Source: Sorghum bicolor (Eukaryota > Streptophyta > Magnoliopsida > Poales > Poaceae). From it: 64,000 nucleotides of DNA. Below are positions 44,423 to 56,822 of this stretch, in pieces; positions within the stretch are counted from its first letter, which is position 1; each line of letters begins with the position of its first letter. Location: contig NC_012875.2 of assembly GCF_000003195.3 (NCBI RefSeq), forward strand, positions 12,056,174 to 12,120,173, in the 5' to 3' direction. Position numbers and translations under genes: made by a program. The notes beneath the pieces were generated by a model. That model did no database searches and was not told where the DNA came from. It was given only the letters and a program-made list of their open reading frames with translations.

Positions 44423-47400
44423 TATAACACCCCGAAATTTCTATTTTGGGTTGTTATTAGAAAATACTAAAATAAAATGCATGGTTTTAATATACGGATA
44501 AAATTTGCCAACAATAGTTTAGATTTTTATATATTTTTATCAAAGAAAAGTGGTGCTTTTCAAATGTTTTGTATTTAATTCGACGAGCTTTAGTTGATGT
44601 GATGCTTGCTTGTTGCTTGAGTTTTGTGTTTTTGAGTGTGCTAGGTTTCATAAATGCGTTTAGACACCGTTCGGTCCTTCCCGAGAATTTTCCAAAACTT
44701 TTTCGGAACTTTTTCCCATTTTCCTAGAACAAAATCTATTTTTTTATATGCTCTAAAATTCTTTTTCATGGACACCAAAAACTTTATTTGGATTGATCAA
44801 CTCTCAATATATCTCTAAAAGTTTTCCTTTAATTTGTAGAATTTTGGAAAAAATTTCAGGGCTTTAAAATGATTTCAGCTTTTTCTGGACTTATTTTTGA
44901 ACTAAAAATGAATTTCTAAAAATCCCGTAATTAATAATTTTTGAAACTTTTCCAAACCCTAGACCTATATATATGCCGGCGTAGCCCTCGACGCGCTGAT
45001 TCCAGAAGTACGATCGCTTTCTCGAGCCGCCACTCGTAGCCCCGCAGATCCATCGCCGAAGTTTTGGATCTCATTCTCGGCAAACTTTTCCGGCGAACGT
45101 TCGGCGAGCGTTTCCGGCCATCTCCGGCATCTCCTACGAGAACCGACACCGCTGCGAGGTTCGTCTCGTCATCCTCTACACCGGCACGCTATCCTTTTCT
45201 CGAATCCGTGCTCGTTCATTGTTTCCCTAACTTTATTTCTTGTTTTCCGGCGAGAACCTCCATGAACGCAGTCTTCTTCGTTTCCGGCCACCGCGTCCCT
45301 GTGTGGCGTCACCGGTGACCCTACACCCCGCGCCACCCCAGCCGGTGCCCCTTGGTCTGCTACTGCAAGCAGGGCAGCAGGCGGCCATTCAGATGCCATG
45401 CAGGTGCTCCCTGCCGCCGCTGCCTTGGTGCAGCCAAGCAGGCCCTGCCCCAGCCCCGCACATGGGTCACCACGGCCGCGCGTCGCTGCACCGGTGTCCC
45501 GTCGAGGCCCCTCCCTGCCTCTGCTGCGCAGCAGCAGCACGTCCACGTTTCTAGAGATGCAGACTCAAGGTAGAAGAAGATCATATTTACGATTTTGCCA
45601 TTAAACGAAAATAGAAATACTTTATTCATTTTAACTCCAATTCGAGTCGTTCCAGTTACGTTAGATTCGTGTCATTGCGCTCTACGCAGTAGTATAAAAG
45701 CTTATTATATAACTCATTTGTAAATTTATTGATTTAAATATAATTAATATTTATCGAATAGCTTAGGGTTACAATTCGGTTGTCGTTACGTTGTGACTAT
45801 GTCGGTGTAATCTATATATAATCAATGTTGTTTTCATTGTCTCGTATTTAGAAGTATAAGTAATCTGATTAATGTTTTGAATGCATTTCTATTTAATTAA
45901 GATAAAAACAATATAGGATTACATTTTGGTTTCTTTATAATCAAATGTGAACTTAAATACTTCTTAATTATAATTTGATTATTTAAACATGAAGCACATA
46001 AATAATTTAGTAATACTTTTCTAAGTCTTTTTGAACTAAAAGTAAATTACATTTATAATTTTGATCTTTTATAAATAAATAAATGCTCACGTTATTAATA
46101 TTAACTATAATGTTTCTTTATTAATTATACCTTGATTAGTTTAAACCTGACATATAATCACTTGATTAGTTGTTTTCATATAATCCATATTTTAGAACTA
46201 TAAATGCTTAATTGGCTTTAGTGGTATATAATTATTTATAATAATTACGACTAAAGTTTAACTCCAGCTTTTATAATTCTTTATAATTTTGTCAATTCAA
46301 CCTTGAGATATTTCTTTGAAAAGTCTATAACCATCTTTTATTAAGTAAAATACGACCAGCGTATAGTCGTCTTCTCCGTTACACTTCGAACCTAGAAAGT
46401 CGTGTCCGATTAACTATAGCTCCGTTCTCAATCGTTCTTGCGTTGTCTCGATCGTAGCAATAAGTCGTGTCGTTTATTGCGCTCTTCTTTTCAAAGCTTT
46501 TATTTTGATTGATGCTTGTTCTTTGTCGTGATTGTTGTTTGTCTGTTTGTGTTGCTTGGTTGCTACGAGTAGAAGAAGCGTGGTTCGTCAACAGTGAAGA
46601 CCAGGAGCTGAGGACCGATAGTGGCAGTAGAAGCTAAAAGATCAGAAGATAGAAGCCAAAGAATTCTGAGCAGATATACACTGGGAATAAAGGCAAGTGC
46701 AGACACCGTTTGATCATTTTGAACCTACTCATTAATGTCATTTACTTTACATGCATGTGTCCAATGAATGCAAACCCTAAGGACGTGACTAGCTTTACTT
46801 ACTATTCCTTGTTCACCTGGGGTTATGTATATGGGTAGACTAGGCTATACTAGGTTTGCTTAGCTGCTCTACTCATCTTATACACATGCCTAAACAAGTA
46901 ATAATCTCTACTCAACTTGATGCTTAAACTGTGCTGAATCTTTGGTCTCTGCGGTGATGGCGATGTTTGATGCTTACGAGCATCGTGATGATGGTGGTGA
47001 CAGGGGGAGCGGGTACTGTTGGTGGTCCGGTTTGCCGGGCGTACCCGTCTCTGCTCTCCGTAAGGACTTAGTCAGGGAGCGGCCCCCTGGGACATACAGT
47101 GCAGCTCCAAGCTATATGGCTCCGGCTTGACTAATTAGCAGGACCTCCACTAGTAGGGTGTTACTTTTCGGGTAGGCGTGAGGAAGTAACTTGGGTAATG
47201 AATATTAAGTTGTCGGTTGATCGGTACGCCATGGCTATGGGTATCGACTGTCGAGCGCCCCGGCGAAAACTTGCGAGTGGCATCCTATTAGTTGGACCCT
47301 GTGAAAGGTCTCGTAGTGAGACCCTGCCTGCTCACCTTGGCAGTGTTTTGGGGAGTCATGACCCCGGGCAAATGGGAATCACGACTTGGAGTGAACGTGC

Positions 47401-48153
47401 ACACCTCTGCAGAGTGTAAAACTGATATATCAGCCGTGCTCACGGTCACGAGCGGCCCAGACACTCACTTGATGAGCAAATTGGATTCAATGGATACATG
47501 GAGATGGAACTTGGCGAGGTTGCTACCTCGTGTTTTGGCGGAATGGCTATTCCGTGTTGGCAGGATTGCTATCCTGTGTTAACAATTAGGGTTAATCCCT
47601 AGACTACTATAATTATTAGGATAGTCATTTAAAAGATGCTAATTACTACTTACACTTATTAAGGGTTGGGTTTATGCTACTCATAATTAGTAGTAGGTGG
47701 TTCTAATAATAGTCATAATTAAAAGTGATCAACTAAAATGCTACCGCAGTCAAACCAAGTCAGCTTTACCTTGTTTTAAGCCTTGCATGTCATTACTTTC
47801 CATCTGTTCCTGCTGAGTTCGACATGAACTCACCCTTGCTATTCCCCCCCCCCACACCCCAGTGTGTAGTAAAGTGCTACTCAGAAGAAGGATAAAATGT
47901 CATGGAGTTTTCTAGAAGCTTATGAGAAGTGCTTGGCGTACAGAGCCCCAGTCAACCGTCCCTGAGAAGAATGGAGCCTAAGAAGTTCTAGCTACTGTTT
48001 CCGCGTACTCTAATGTTTTGTAAGTGTTATTATAAATATGTTTTCCGCTATATATAACATTGTTTATGATATTTATATTCTTTGTTGTATGTGTGGACTT
48101 CCTGGGCACACATATGACGACTCTAGTCTTATTTTAAAAGCCAGGGTGTGACA
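44423..48153 (+). repeat. Element B 3' LTR (complete, 3.73 kb)
   Basis: This is the uninterrupted copy, reading TATAACACCCCG to GGGTGTGACA, followed by TSD GTTAT (48154-48158). By eye it is 98-99% identical to the 5' copy over the stretches I compared, which suggests B is younger than A. Confidence 0.92.
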
Positions 48154-48477
48154 GTTATCCTCTCTATTCTCCTATCATCTAAATATATTAGATTGCTCTA
48201 CTCTATATTCCCCCATTATCATTTTACATTTAATATTGTTCTTATTCAATTCTATCACATTTCCTATTTACACCTATATATCTATCTTGGTTAAGTTAGA
48301 GCGTAGTTGGTTCTCCCGTTTCCCTGTGGATATGATAAAACCTTTAACGTGGTAAAAGCTACAACGATATTCGTGCGCTTGCGGATTTATCTGTGTGCGT
48401 ATAAATACCATAGTACACTCTAGTGCCATGTTGGGGATGACAACCTAGTATTCAAGTGGTGTTAGCAAGTGTCAACA
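48154..48477 (+). repeat. Element A 3' LTR, second part
   Basis: This matches 3929-4250. It starts with the right copy of B's TSD and ends GTGTCAACA at 48477, followed by the right copy of A's TSD (GAGCT, 48478-48482). Confidence 0.93.
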
Positions 48478-48482
48478 GAGCT

Positions 48483-49063
48483 CTGTTTCTCGCAGAAACT
48501 CATGGAGGAGGGAACAAAAAGAGCAGGTAGCACAAGCAGCAAGGGCAGCACAGGTAGCACAACCAACACCATCCGCACAGCCAGCACAACACACTCCACC
48601 AGCTATGCTAGGGATGGAATGGACCCCTGCTATACCTACACCAAGATTTACCCCTGGGTATGATATGGTATGGGATACGTTCCTCACCCCTACAAGGCTG
48701 GAGGTTCAAACTGGCAGGCAGAAGGGTCGAACTGGCAGGCGCACGGAGGCGCAGGCCCAAGCGAACCAGAGGCATATGGGGCAGGGGGATCCAGGCATCA
48801 CGAGCCACGACACTCCTCAAATTTCGAGGGAATGCCACCCCCTGTTCGCCCTCAAGTCACACTAGACGTCCTCAACAGTCGCATGGGAAGACTAGAGCTC
48901 CAAAACAAGCAGATCGAAGGTACGCTAAATGCCCACATCCAGACTGCTACCCAATGGCATCAGCAGACCTAGCAGAGCTTCATCGAGGATGCAAGCCGTC
49001 GCTGGCACAAGGCACAGATGGCCTACCTGCGATCCATGGGACATTTCCCTAGACCGCAGCAGT
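48483..49063 (+). pseudogene. Element H gag-like ORF1, 3' part (broken)
   Basis: Coding remnants are Gln/Ala/Pro-rich at first (48500-48600), then Gly/Tyr-rich, then a helical tail ('LDVLNSRMGRLELQNKQIEGTLNAHIQTATQWHQQ', 48862-48969; shown in part). That tail looks like the C-terminal coiled coil of Athila-type ORF1. Phase shifts occur near 48660, and a TAG at about 48970 interrupts the tail. The phase entering from 2918 reaches a stop within 50 bases, so frameshifts predate or follow the A insertion. Confidence 0.5.
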
Positions 49064-49841
49064 GAGCTAGCTTGGGGGAGGACCCCCACAAGAGGTAACA
49101 TGTATCTTACATTCTTGCACTTAATTATAGTTCTTAATTTCAGTATTTAAATTTCAGCAATTTTTCATCATCTTTCAAAAAAAAATCACTCTCATGTGCG
49201 CTATGATAAGTTAGTTTCTCTTCTGTTGAAATGATGAATAGTTGCTCTGTTCATCAAGATTTAAGTTTGTTGGCTAAAAATGTCTCATTCTGAGAACTTG
49301 AAATCCTGTGGGTTGCAAATGCATGATCCTTTTCTAAGTTGTTGCGAGACATGATATGGTATAAATAGATTTTTCTATGACTTTGTTCTAAGAGAAACTT
49401 GACATCTGGAGTTTTCTTTTCAGAAATTCAAAACAAAGAGTTCCTCAATGATTATGAAATACCTACCATGGCCATATGACTTACTTATTAGTTTGTACAC
49501 CTTTAGTCATATGCGGCTTGCGGCGCTTTGAGTTGAGTCAAATCCCAGGTATCCTAGAGTGAGAATATGGTCATGCACCCATGATATGAGATTCACGCAC
49601 CCACCAAATAAAGCTGACTCTCACACTAAGAAGTTGCGCCGTAGCTTCCACCAAATATGTTTGCCAAACTCTCACCCTGAGGTTTGCGCATCCCCATACA
49701 CAATTTTACTCCTTACATCACCATCATGACATCTCTCCATTTTCCTCTTTGAGATCCCTTTGAAACATGTGGGCATCAATTATCCATGAGAAAAAATGGA
49801 AAAGCCAAAAGGCATGGACGGGAAAATCAAAATCCCCGTCA

Positions 49842-49900
<59 letters not shown>

Positions 49901-50508
49901 CCATATTTTTAGGGCCCATATGTTTACATTCTCTCGTTCTCATCCTCAAATAAAGAGAGTCATGATACACGAAGTAACCAAAAATATTTAGATAGGACTA
50001 CCACCAAAATTTCCACACACTTGCACATCTCAATGAAGGTGTATGACTTGTATCTCCTCATGGTCCGAGCTTTGAGTTGGCAACACAAGTGTCGTAAGTA
50101 CGCCCACCTTTATACCTTCCCAAAGCTCCATTCTTAGCCTTAGTGGTAGGTCTTAAAGGCAAACACAAATGCCTTTGGTGAGGATTTCATACACATTGAG
50201 CGATCGAGAGGATCATTCGAGGAATTTATTAATTTTGCAAAAATTTATAATACCTCTGGATTGTTGGTCTTTCAAGGGATGAACGAATGGTGAGTCTGTT
50301 ACAACCATTCAATCTTGCAACCACCCAAGAACTTGGAAAAGCTATAAGCCCCATGAGAAGTCAAGTTAAAGAGTGGATAGCATGCCAACTTATTTAAATT
50401 GCGAATGAATGCTTTGTTATAGGTATGGTACTCTTGAATTATATAGGCATAGTAGCAACTCCTGATCAACAACCATACTTAATTATTTGCTCGAGATGAG
50501 CAAAGGTT
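49064..50508 (+). other. Element H non-coding region
   Basis: This AT-rich DNA between the gag-like gene and the 3' LTR begins with a polypurine-like AGCTTGGGGGAG (49069-49080). It holds a long AT dinucleotide run (49844-49897). No coding potential is recognised; the Tyr-Ile repeat frame over the AT run is an artefact. Confidence 0.6.
49844..49897. repeat. (AT)n microsatellite, about 27 units
   Basis: There are 54 bases of uninterrupted AT repeat inside element H's non-coding region. Such runs are usually length-variable. Confidence 0.95.
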
Positions 50509-50520
50509 AAGCTTGGGGGA
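50509..50520 (+). other. Polypurine tract of element H
   Basis: AAGCTTGGGGGA lies two bases before the TGTTGGCA start of the LTR, the same sequence type as in A. Confidence 0.75.
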
Positions 50521-50522
50521 CT

Positions 50523-52261
50523 TGTTGGCAGTCATTATAGACCAATCATAAACTGCCAACTTCATCCAAAAGGAGAAGTAGCAATCATATTATATACACA
50601 CATGCATTTTATTACTAACAAGTTCCACATGTACCATAGTGATTATATTTTGCACGAATTATAGTGCAACAAGTGGAAATGTGCCATACCACGAAGAAAG
50701 CGCTAAGTACCAAAAGACATATTCAGAAATGCGCAAACCAAGAAAATAGAGAAAGGCCCGAACAACGTAGAACTGGGCCTGATCGTAACCACGGGTGAGA
50801 TCCACACCCAGAGCCAAACTGACCACGTGAAGGCGGTGGCCAGGGGGACCCACCTAGGGTGTGGCCGCACCCCTGGAGGCGGCAAACCGGGCCCATCTTT
50901 CTCAGGCAGTTGCATGCCGCCATGCATAGGACGGTTTCACCTACTACCAAATTTAGATGCGACGATCTGTCCTAGTTCCACTATAAAAAGAAAGGCACTC
51001 CCACATTTTCAACACACACATCATTTGGAGTCAATTTATCTCACACCTCTCACTTGTATCTTTAGTCTAGATTAGTAGTAGAGCAAGGCAAGAGTTACGA
51101 AGGAGAGCTTGTCTCCTTGGAATAAAGGATCTTCTTGGTATGAATAATATTCAATGTTCTTCCATGAGCAAGTTCTATTCATCTTTATATGATTATGCAT
51201 ATGAGCTAGGGTATGGTTGTGTTCTTATCATGTTCATAGTATATGAACTAGTTCTTAGTTCTTGTGCTATGTTCTTGATATGTTCATCATTGTTCATCAG
51301 ATTAGTATGATTAGGATTAGAATTAGGAATAGGATGATGGTTCACTGTGCTGTGATGGTTGCTCTTAGCCTAGCCTATCACTCCGAAGGGGTGGGGCCCA
51401 TGGAGGTTAGGAGTTGTTTCCAATTACGTGAACATGGTGTTCAGGTATGCGGGAATCAGTGAACGTGCGGGTATCTTTCGGGTAGAGGGGTAGGTGGCAG
51501 GGTAGTGATAGCTCTGTCATCCTTTGCATTCCCCCAGGATCAGGTATTCCGATAGGAGTTATGTAAAGTCTCTATCGGCTGGGTATCTAGCTGCAAGGAT
51601 CTCCCCTCATCTCAGGCTTATTTCTAACTCTATTTATTGCTAATTAGATGATCTGCTAACAGTTTTATGCATAGTTATATGTGACCCATGCCTGCTCGAG
51701 TAGATTTATTTCTTTATTCTTTATTTATTATTTCTCTTCTATTTTATCCTTGAGGTTGATCCAATGTGTGTCCACTATCTTGAATATCATGTTTATTCCT
51801 GTTTACTCTATGTCTACCAAGCATTCAATAAGTTATCATGTTTACACCATGTTTGATCCCTTTGCCTTCCTACGGGAATTATAAATTCGACACCCTTGAA
51901 TACTCATGGGTTAAAATGCTACAATGATAGTTCTGTCTGCTTGCAGTTATATTACTTCTTCATTCATGAACTATCGATTGGCGTACCTAAGTACCGTTAC
52001 TTAAGATTGTAATCCTTGTGTACTTTCAAGCGTAGTGCCACAGCTTTGCATATCGCAAGTAAGGATGGTTAGGAAGGCCAATCTGGCATTCTTAATTATT
52101 GTTACCAGACTGTATTGCTAAGGTCGGCGCCCTCGAGTTACCTTGGGTTATCTCTCTGATGTAGTGATAGTTACGGTATGCCAACACCCGACATTTCTGG
52201 TGCCATTGCTATGGATGGATCTATGGTATATTTTTAGTAGTGACGCTACGAAATGCCAACA
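50523..52261 (+). repeat. Element H 3' LTR, with an internal second terminus
   Basis: The LTR starts TGTTGGCA (50523) and ends TGCCAACA (52254-52261), a perfect inverted terminal match. An identical TGCCAACA lies at 52179-52186 and is followed by a degenerate primer-site-like TGGTGCCATTGCTATGGA (52200-52217; compare TGGCGCCGTTGCCGGGGA). The last 75 bases could therefore be captured internal sequence. A TATA-like CTATAAAAAG is at 50981-50990. An 8-bp hairpin (TTGGCAGT/ACTGCCAA, 50525-50532 and 50552-50559) sits at the start. Confidence 0.75.
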
Positions 52262-52949
52262 AGCCCCTACGACCAAGTTGGTCAGGGAGCGCCGGCAAAC
52301 CCTTAGCTCTATGTGCTTCATCCTCTAACTCCCATTGGGCAAGCTTGCACACGTAACCACCTGTGCCTAGGTGATCGTGGTACTTGTACGTTTTTGCGAG
52401 TTTGGATTTGGATTTGCTCAAAGCTTTGAAGTCATCGGAACTCCTCTGCTCTAGGAACACTACCCACTGACCAGCCGAGATTTTATACGTCTGTGTCGGG
52501 TCCAACCCTTTCTTTGGCCGCTTTGAATTCAACTTAGACTTGTAATTTCTGAACATGATCGCCCATTGCTTCAATGTGTGCTCTTTTACGAGATCTTCTG
52601 AACCCTAAGGTAAAACAAACCTCGTAAGCAGCCAGTTCCACATTCTTGCGATCTCATTTTTGCCCACATTTTTTCACTCCCTGACTGTGATGTCAGGATG
52701 GTCCCTAACTAAGAAACCGAGTGTGTTACGCCACTTAGGTAAGGTCTCCTTTGGAGCTAAGGGCTGTCCTGTCGCACTGACATCTGTAACTCTATAGGTT
52801 ACTTTTAGAAACTGATTCAATCCTCTTTCACCTTGTTTCATTTTGTTCCTAGTCTCGGTGGTCGTCTCCGTCGTCGGCTCAGGTGCACCTTCATGTGCAA
52901 CTTCTTCTTGCAATAAGATTTCCTCCATTTCTTTCAATTGAGATAGCAC
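52262..52949 (-). pseudogene. CACTA1 second gene (plant transposase Ptta/En/Spm-type), truncated
   Basis: The frame from 52949 encodes 'PLAPKETLPKWRNTLGFLVRDHPDITV' and, after a stop and a further TAA, 'KQWAIMFRNYKSKLNSKRPKKG...YKISAGQWVVFLEQRSSDDFKALSKS'. The pattern matches the plant transposase domain of the Ptta/En/Spm group (the DNA-binding, TNPA/TNPD-associated type), usually encoded next to TNP2. Coding sequence is cut at 52262, where element H inserted; the residues after 'DQLGRRG' come from H's LTR. Confidence 0.65.
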
Positions 52950-53399
52950 CTCCTATTCATATAAAGACATGTATTATTCACCTCTTCTCCCTCTAGGTTG
53001 TAATCGGGGTCACGTGCATAATCACGACGGGCGTTCCTCTCTATACGAGGAAAAGGAATGTCGCTTACTGAGGTCTCATACGAAGGAGTTGACTCACGTG
53101 CCCCTTCTACATGCTCTGTGTTGTGGGACCCTTGTTCCTTCTCCGTGCCCCTTCTACCTTGCCCCTTCTACCTGCCCTGATGCACATTTTTTGCATTTGA
53201 CAAAGCGTTACGAAAGTGTAGTTCTAAATCCAATGGTCTCATATATAGTTTCATAAAGTTTGAGTTAGATTACATGATGACCAAAGTTTACATGATGAAG
53301 GACAAATACAATCTAGGCGGTTACTAGTCTTCCTTGTCCATCAGGGCGCACCTAAGACAAAGATCTTTGTGGGATGCTTTGGTCAACATTTCTTATCTA

Positions 53400-56300
53400 C
53401 GCATGATGGTTTTCCACAAAGAGGGACATGTCGCTGAACTGGTTAAAATCCTCTAGATCCGTTACACCATCAACTCCTATTGCTTGTTGCTTTCCTAGAA
53501 AAAATACATGTTTCGACTTGTCTCTAGTTTTCTTCTCATTCTTAGAAAGTATCTATTCAGCATAGAACACCTGTGCAGCACGGTTACCAATGATCCACGG
53601 GTCATCTTTGTATCCCACCATACTTAGATCAAGAACTCTGACCTTATAATTATCCACTGTGACATGTTTATCTTCTACCCATCGACATCAAAACACGGGG
53701 ATCTGAAATGTACCATAGTCTAGTTCCTATATGTCCTCGATGAAGCAAAAGTATGTAATAATATCACCAGTTTCGTCGTCTATGGCCTCGCATCGAACAC
53801 CACTATTTTGTGCCATGCTCTTTTTATCCTTGGACTTGGTATGAAATGTGAATCCACTTATGTCATAGATTTGCCAGGTTGTCACTTGGCGTGATGGTCC
53901 AGATGCCAACGCCTTGATAGTTTGTTCCTCAATTGTTTCCCTAGATGGAATATCCTGCTCCTTTAGCCATGTGTACAATTGTTCCTTGTGTTCCTTCATT
54001 ACCTAATCATTCGTTTTCCCAAGATTATGTTCTCGAAGCTCATTCAAGTGTTGATCGAGCAAATGCTCCATTATCGAGAGCTGATGTAATATGTTGTGAT
54101 GTGCCTCAAGGAATGTATTGTAAACTTGCGGGATGATTGATTTCCGTCCAATCCTCCCACTTCCATGCAGCCTACCCTCATGCCTTGACGGAGGCAAACC
54201 TATTGCGACCTGGTCTTTTAGGACACTATTGCAGCATGGTCCTCCGGACTCAATTGCCTCTTCAGTACAGTATCCGTCTATCATGGATGCCTCAGGACAG
54301 GCATGAGTTCATACATAGCCATTAAGTATTGCCATGAAACGCTCGTACGTCCACATTTCATGCAGGTACATGGGACACAATGCTTGTATTTGTGAAACCA
54401 TGTGCACCACAAGGTGCACTATGATATCGAAGAATGATGGGGGAAACACATCTCAAACTGTGACACTGCCTCCACTGCGAATTCCTAAAGGGATTCTAAC
54501 TCATCACAGTCAATTACCTTTTGTGTGACCTTATTGAAAAGTAGCACAATCGTGTGACTACCATCTTCAAGAACACTGGATTTATAGCCCTTATTGCAAT
54601 AGGGAGCAAAGTAGTCAGCATTACATGACAATCATGTGTGTTGTAGTTGGTGAGTGTAAGGTCTTTCATTGACACAATACTTCGTATACTAGAGTAGAAT
54701 CCAGATGGGACTTTCAAATTCTTCAACCACTCACACATCACATGTTTCTCATCTATGTTGAGGTTGTAGCTTGCTACTGGGAGATGGTACTTTCCATTTT
54801 CTTGAAGAACAGGATGAAGCTCTTTTTTATACCTAACTGTACCATGTCGAAGCGTGAATTGAGTCCTTCCTTTGTCTTCGTCTTGATATCTAGCAATGTG
54901 CCAATTAGGCTTTCGAACACGTTCTTCTGGACGTGCATACCATCGATCGCGCGTCGTATGTCCAATTCTTTCCAGTATGGCAAATACTCGAAGAAAATGG
55001 ACTTCTTCTTGAATGTTGCCCCTAGAGTTGGTTTGACATCCTTTCTTGGTTTTTCGTCCTTTGTCTTCTTTCCAAACACAAAGTTGATGTTGCTCACTAT
55101 TTTGAAAACTCTCTGGCCTTTGCTATTACCTGATGGTGCATCTGAGTTCCTTTCATCATTATTGTCGAAGTACTTATCCATCTTTTTTCAGGCGGTACCT
55201 ATGCCCTTTTGATAAGAAGCGTCTATGCCTCATGTACACTATTTTCTTAGATGCATTAAGGGACACGTAATGGGTTCCATCTACGCACACCACACAACCA
55301 ACCTTTCCCTTGAATTGCCCTGACAATGTGAAGAGAGCAGGGTAGTCATTGATCGTAACAAAAATAATTGCTCTCATTGTGAATAAATCTTTGCGATACT
55401 CGTCCATCATTTGAACACCTTGTATCCATAACATTTTCATCTCCTTCATTAAGGGCTCCAAGAAAACATCTATGTCAACTCCAGGTTAGACTGGTCCAGA
55501 TATAAGTATGGTTAGCAAAAGGTATTTTCACTTCTGCATCAACCATGGAGGAAGGTTGTAGATGGTGAGAATCACCGGCTATGTGTTGTGCTTGCTGCTC
55601 CTCTCAGCAAATGGATTCATTCCGTCGGTACTTAGTGCGAACCTAACATTTCTTGGTTCGCTGGCAAAGTCTTGATGGTTCTCATTAAAATCGTGCCACT
55701 GCTTTCCATCGGCTAGATGGTGAAGCTTGCATCATTTTTGTGCTCATCCGATGCATGTCAACTCATAAGTTCTGCATCGTCAGGGTTAGCAAACAAACTA
55801 CTCAGTCAATCTAGCACTAGAAGGTACCACATCACTAAAGCATGAATCTTTTTCTACGCATAATAATCAACCTCTTCTTTATCTTTGCTGGTGGGTTTTG
55901 AACTCTGTTGGGTCTTCTTTTGGGTCTTCTTTCACTTCTTCCCTGCTTTACACATGGAGGCAGCACAATCCTCCTGTCAATAATCTTTATTTGTCTTATA
56001 CCGACTTGCACCACACTTTGGACACCTATCCAAGTCCATGTATTCATCACCACGATATAGGATTCAATGGTTCATACACGGATGGATCTTCTCGACAGCA
56101 ATAGTGAGCAGACTAATCAGCTTCTTTGCATGGTACGTGTTAGCAGGCAATTTGTTCTCCTTTAGAAGCATGTCTATGATAATACTTAAGAACGTATCGA
56201 ATCCAACATCAGACAGACCATACCTAGCTTTTGCCATCAATAGTTTTAGCACAGATCTCAGCGTCGTGAACTCTTTGGTACAACCCTTGGACTCATCATA

Positions 56301-56822
56301 CAAAGGCTCTTCATCTGCCTTCTTCAAGGCCTCCATCCCTTTCATTAATAACATTGATGGTGCAGTATGACGATGCAACATTGCCTCTAAGGATTCCAAA
56401 TCTTCCACAGCTGTATCATTTGGTAAGACATGTGTTCTGTCATCATCATTTCTCCTAGCAAAACCACCAGCAGTAACATTTGGCACAACAAGCTCACTTT
56501 GGTGTGTGTCGTGGAAAAACTGAAATCCTTCATCAGGCATGCCTGGACCATCGGCGTCAATATTCGCAGGGTACCCAATTGTATAAGGTGCCGAGCTACC
56601 CTCTCCATGCTTTGTCCAAATCAAGTAATCCTTCATAAATTCTCGACAGACCAGATGAGAAATGTTTGCTTCAGTATCTTCATAAATGTTAATATTTCTG
56701 CAGTTGATGCATGGACAATATATGTGCTTCGTCTTTATTCTCAAAGCATGGTTCTTAGCAACATCAACAAACCTATGGACCTCAGGTATGTGTGATGGAT
56801 CTAGTCTTGATAAGTTATACAT
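53400..56822 (-). pseudogene. CACTA1 TNP2-type transposase
   Basis: The start at 56822 gives a transposase-associated N-domain with a Cys motif ('HIYCPCINCRNI', then 'HLVCREFMKDYLIWTKHGE'). The TNP2 region follows: 'FDTFLSIIIDMLLKENKLP', 'CPKCGASRYK', then past several breaks 'DVFLEPLMKEMKMLWIQGVQ' and 'YRKDLFTMRAIIFVTINDYPALFTLSG', with 'YMRHRRFLSKGHRYR'. A C-terminal part at 54000-53440 resembles the DUF4216-type tail ('VDNYKVRVLDLSMVGYKDDPW'). Open blocks are 56822-56064, 55461-55174, 55181-54774, 54741-54514 and 53999-53727. TNP2 is the strand-cutting transposase of CACTA elements. Confidence 0.75.

Larger units (their letters stand above)
30839..48153 (+). mobile_element. Element B: LARD-like non-coding LTR element, nested in A's 3' LTR
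   Basis: TSD GTTAT occurs at 30834-30838 and 48154-48158. The LTRs are about 3.73 kb, starting TATAACACCCCGAAATTTC (a TG-to-TA change of the usual TGTAACACC) and ending GTGACA. The internal region is only 1.6 kb, with an initiator-Met primer site at one end and a polypurine tract at the other, and no gag or pol. This fits a large retrotransposon derivative (LARD) mobilised by a Tekay/Del-type element. The 5' LTR contains element C. Confidence 0.88.
2919..48477 (+). mobile_element. Element A: non-autonomous Athila-like LTR retrotransposon, carrying nested insertions
   Basis: A has two LTRs of about 1.3 kb starting TGTTGACGG and ending GTGTCAACA, a tRNA-Asp-type primer site, a gag-like gene, a 3.7-kb non-coding stretch, a polypurine tract and a 5-bp TSD. 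No protease, reverse transcriptase or integrase of its own is present, so it would depend on enzymes from a related autonomous element. Without its insertions it would be about 8.1 kb. D (5540-25696) sits in its coding region and B (30839-48153) in its 3' LTR. The first 110 bases of its two LTRs differ at about four positions by eye, so it is not very young. Confidence 0.9.
48478..52261 (+). mobile_element. Element H (Athila-like), right segment
   Basis: This continues the element interrupted at 2918. It has the end of the gag-like gene, a non-coding region of about 1.4 kb, a polypurine tract and an LTR. The LTR runs directly into CACTA1 transposase coding sequence at 52262, so H integrated into CACTA1. 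Like A, H shows no pol; without A and X, about 5 kb of it is visible. Confidence 0.75.

Noticed and set aside
49767..49991. Peptide frame with a Tyr-Ile repeat
   Set aside because: It is produced by reading through the AT microsatellite.
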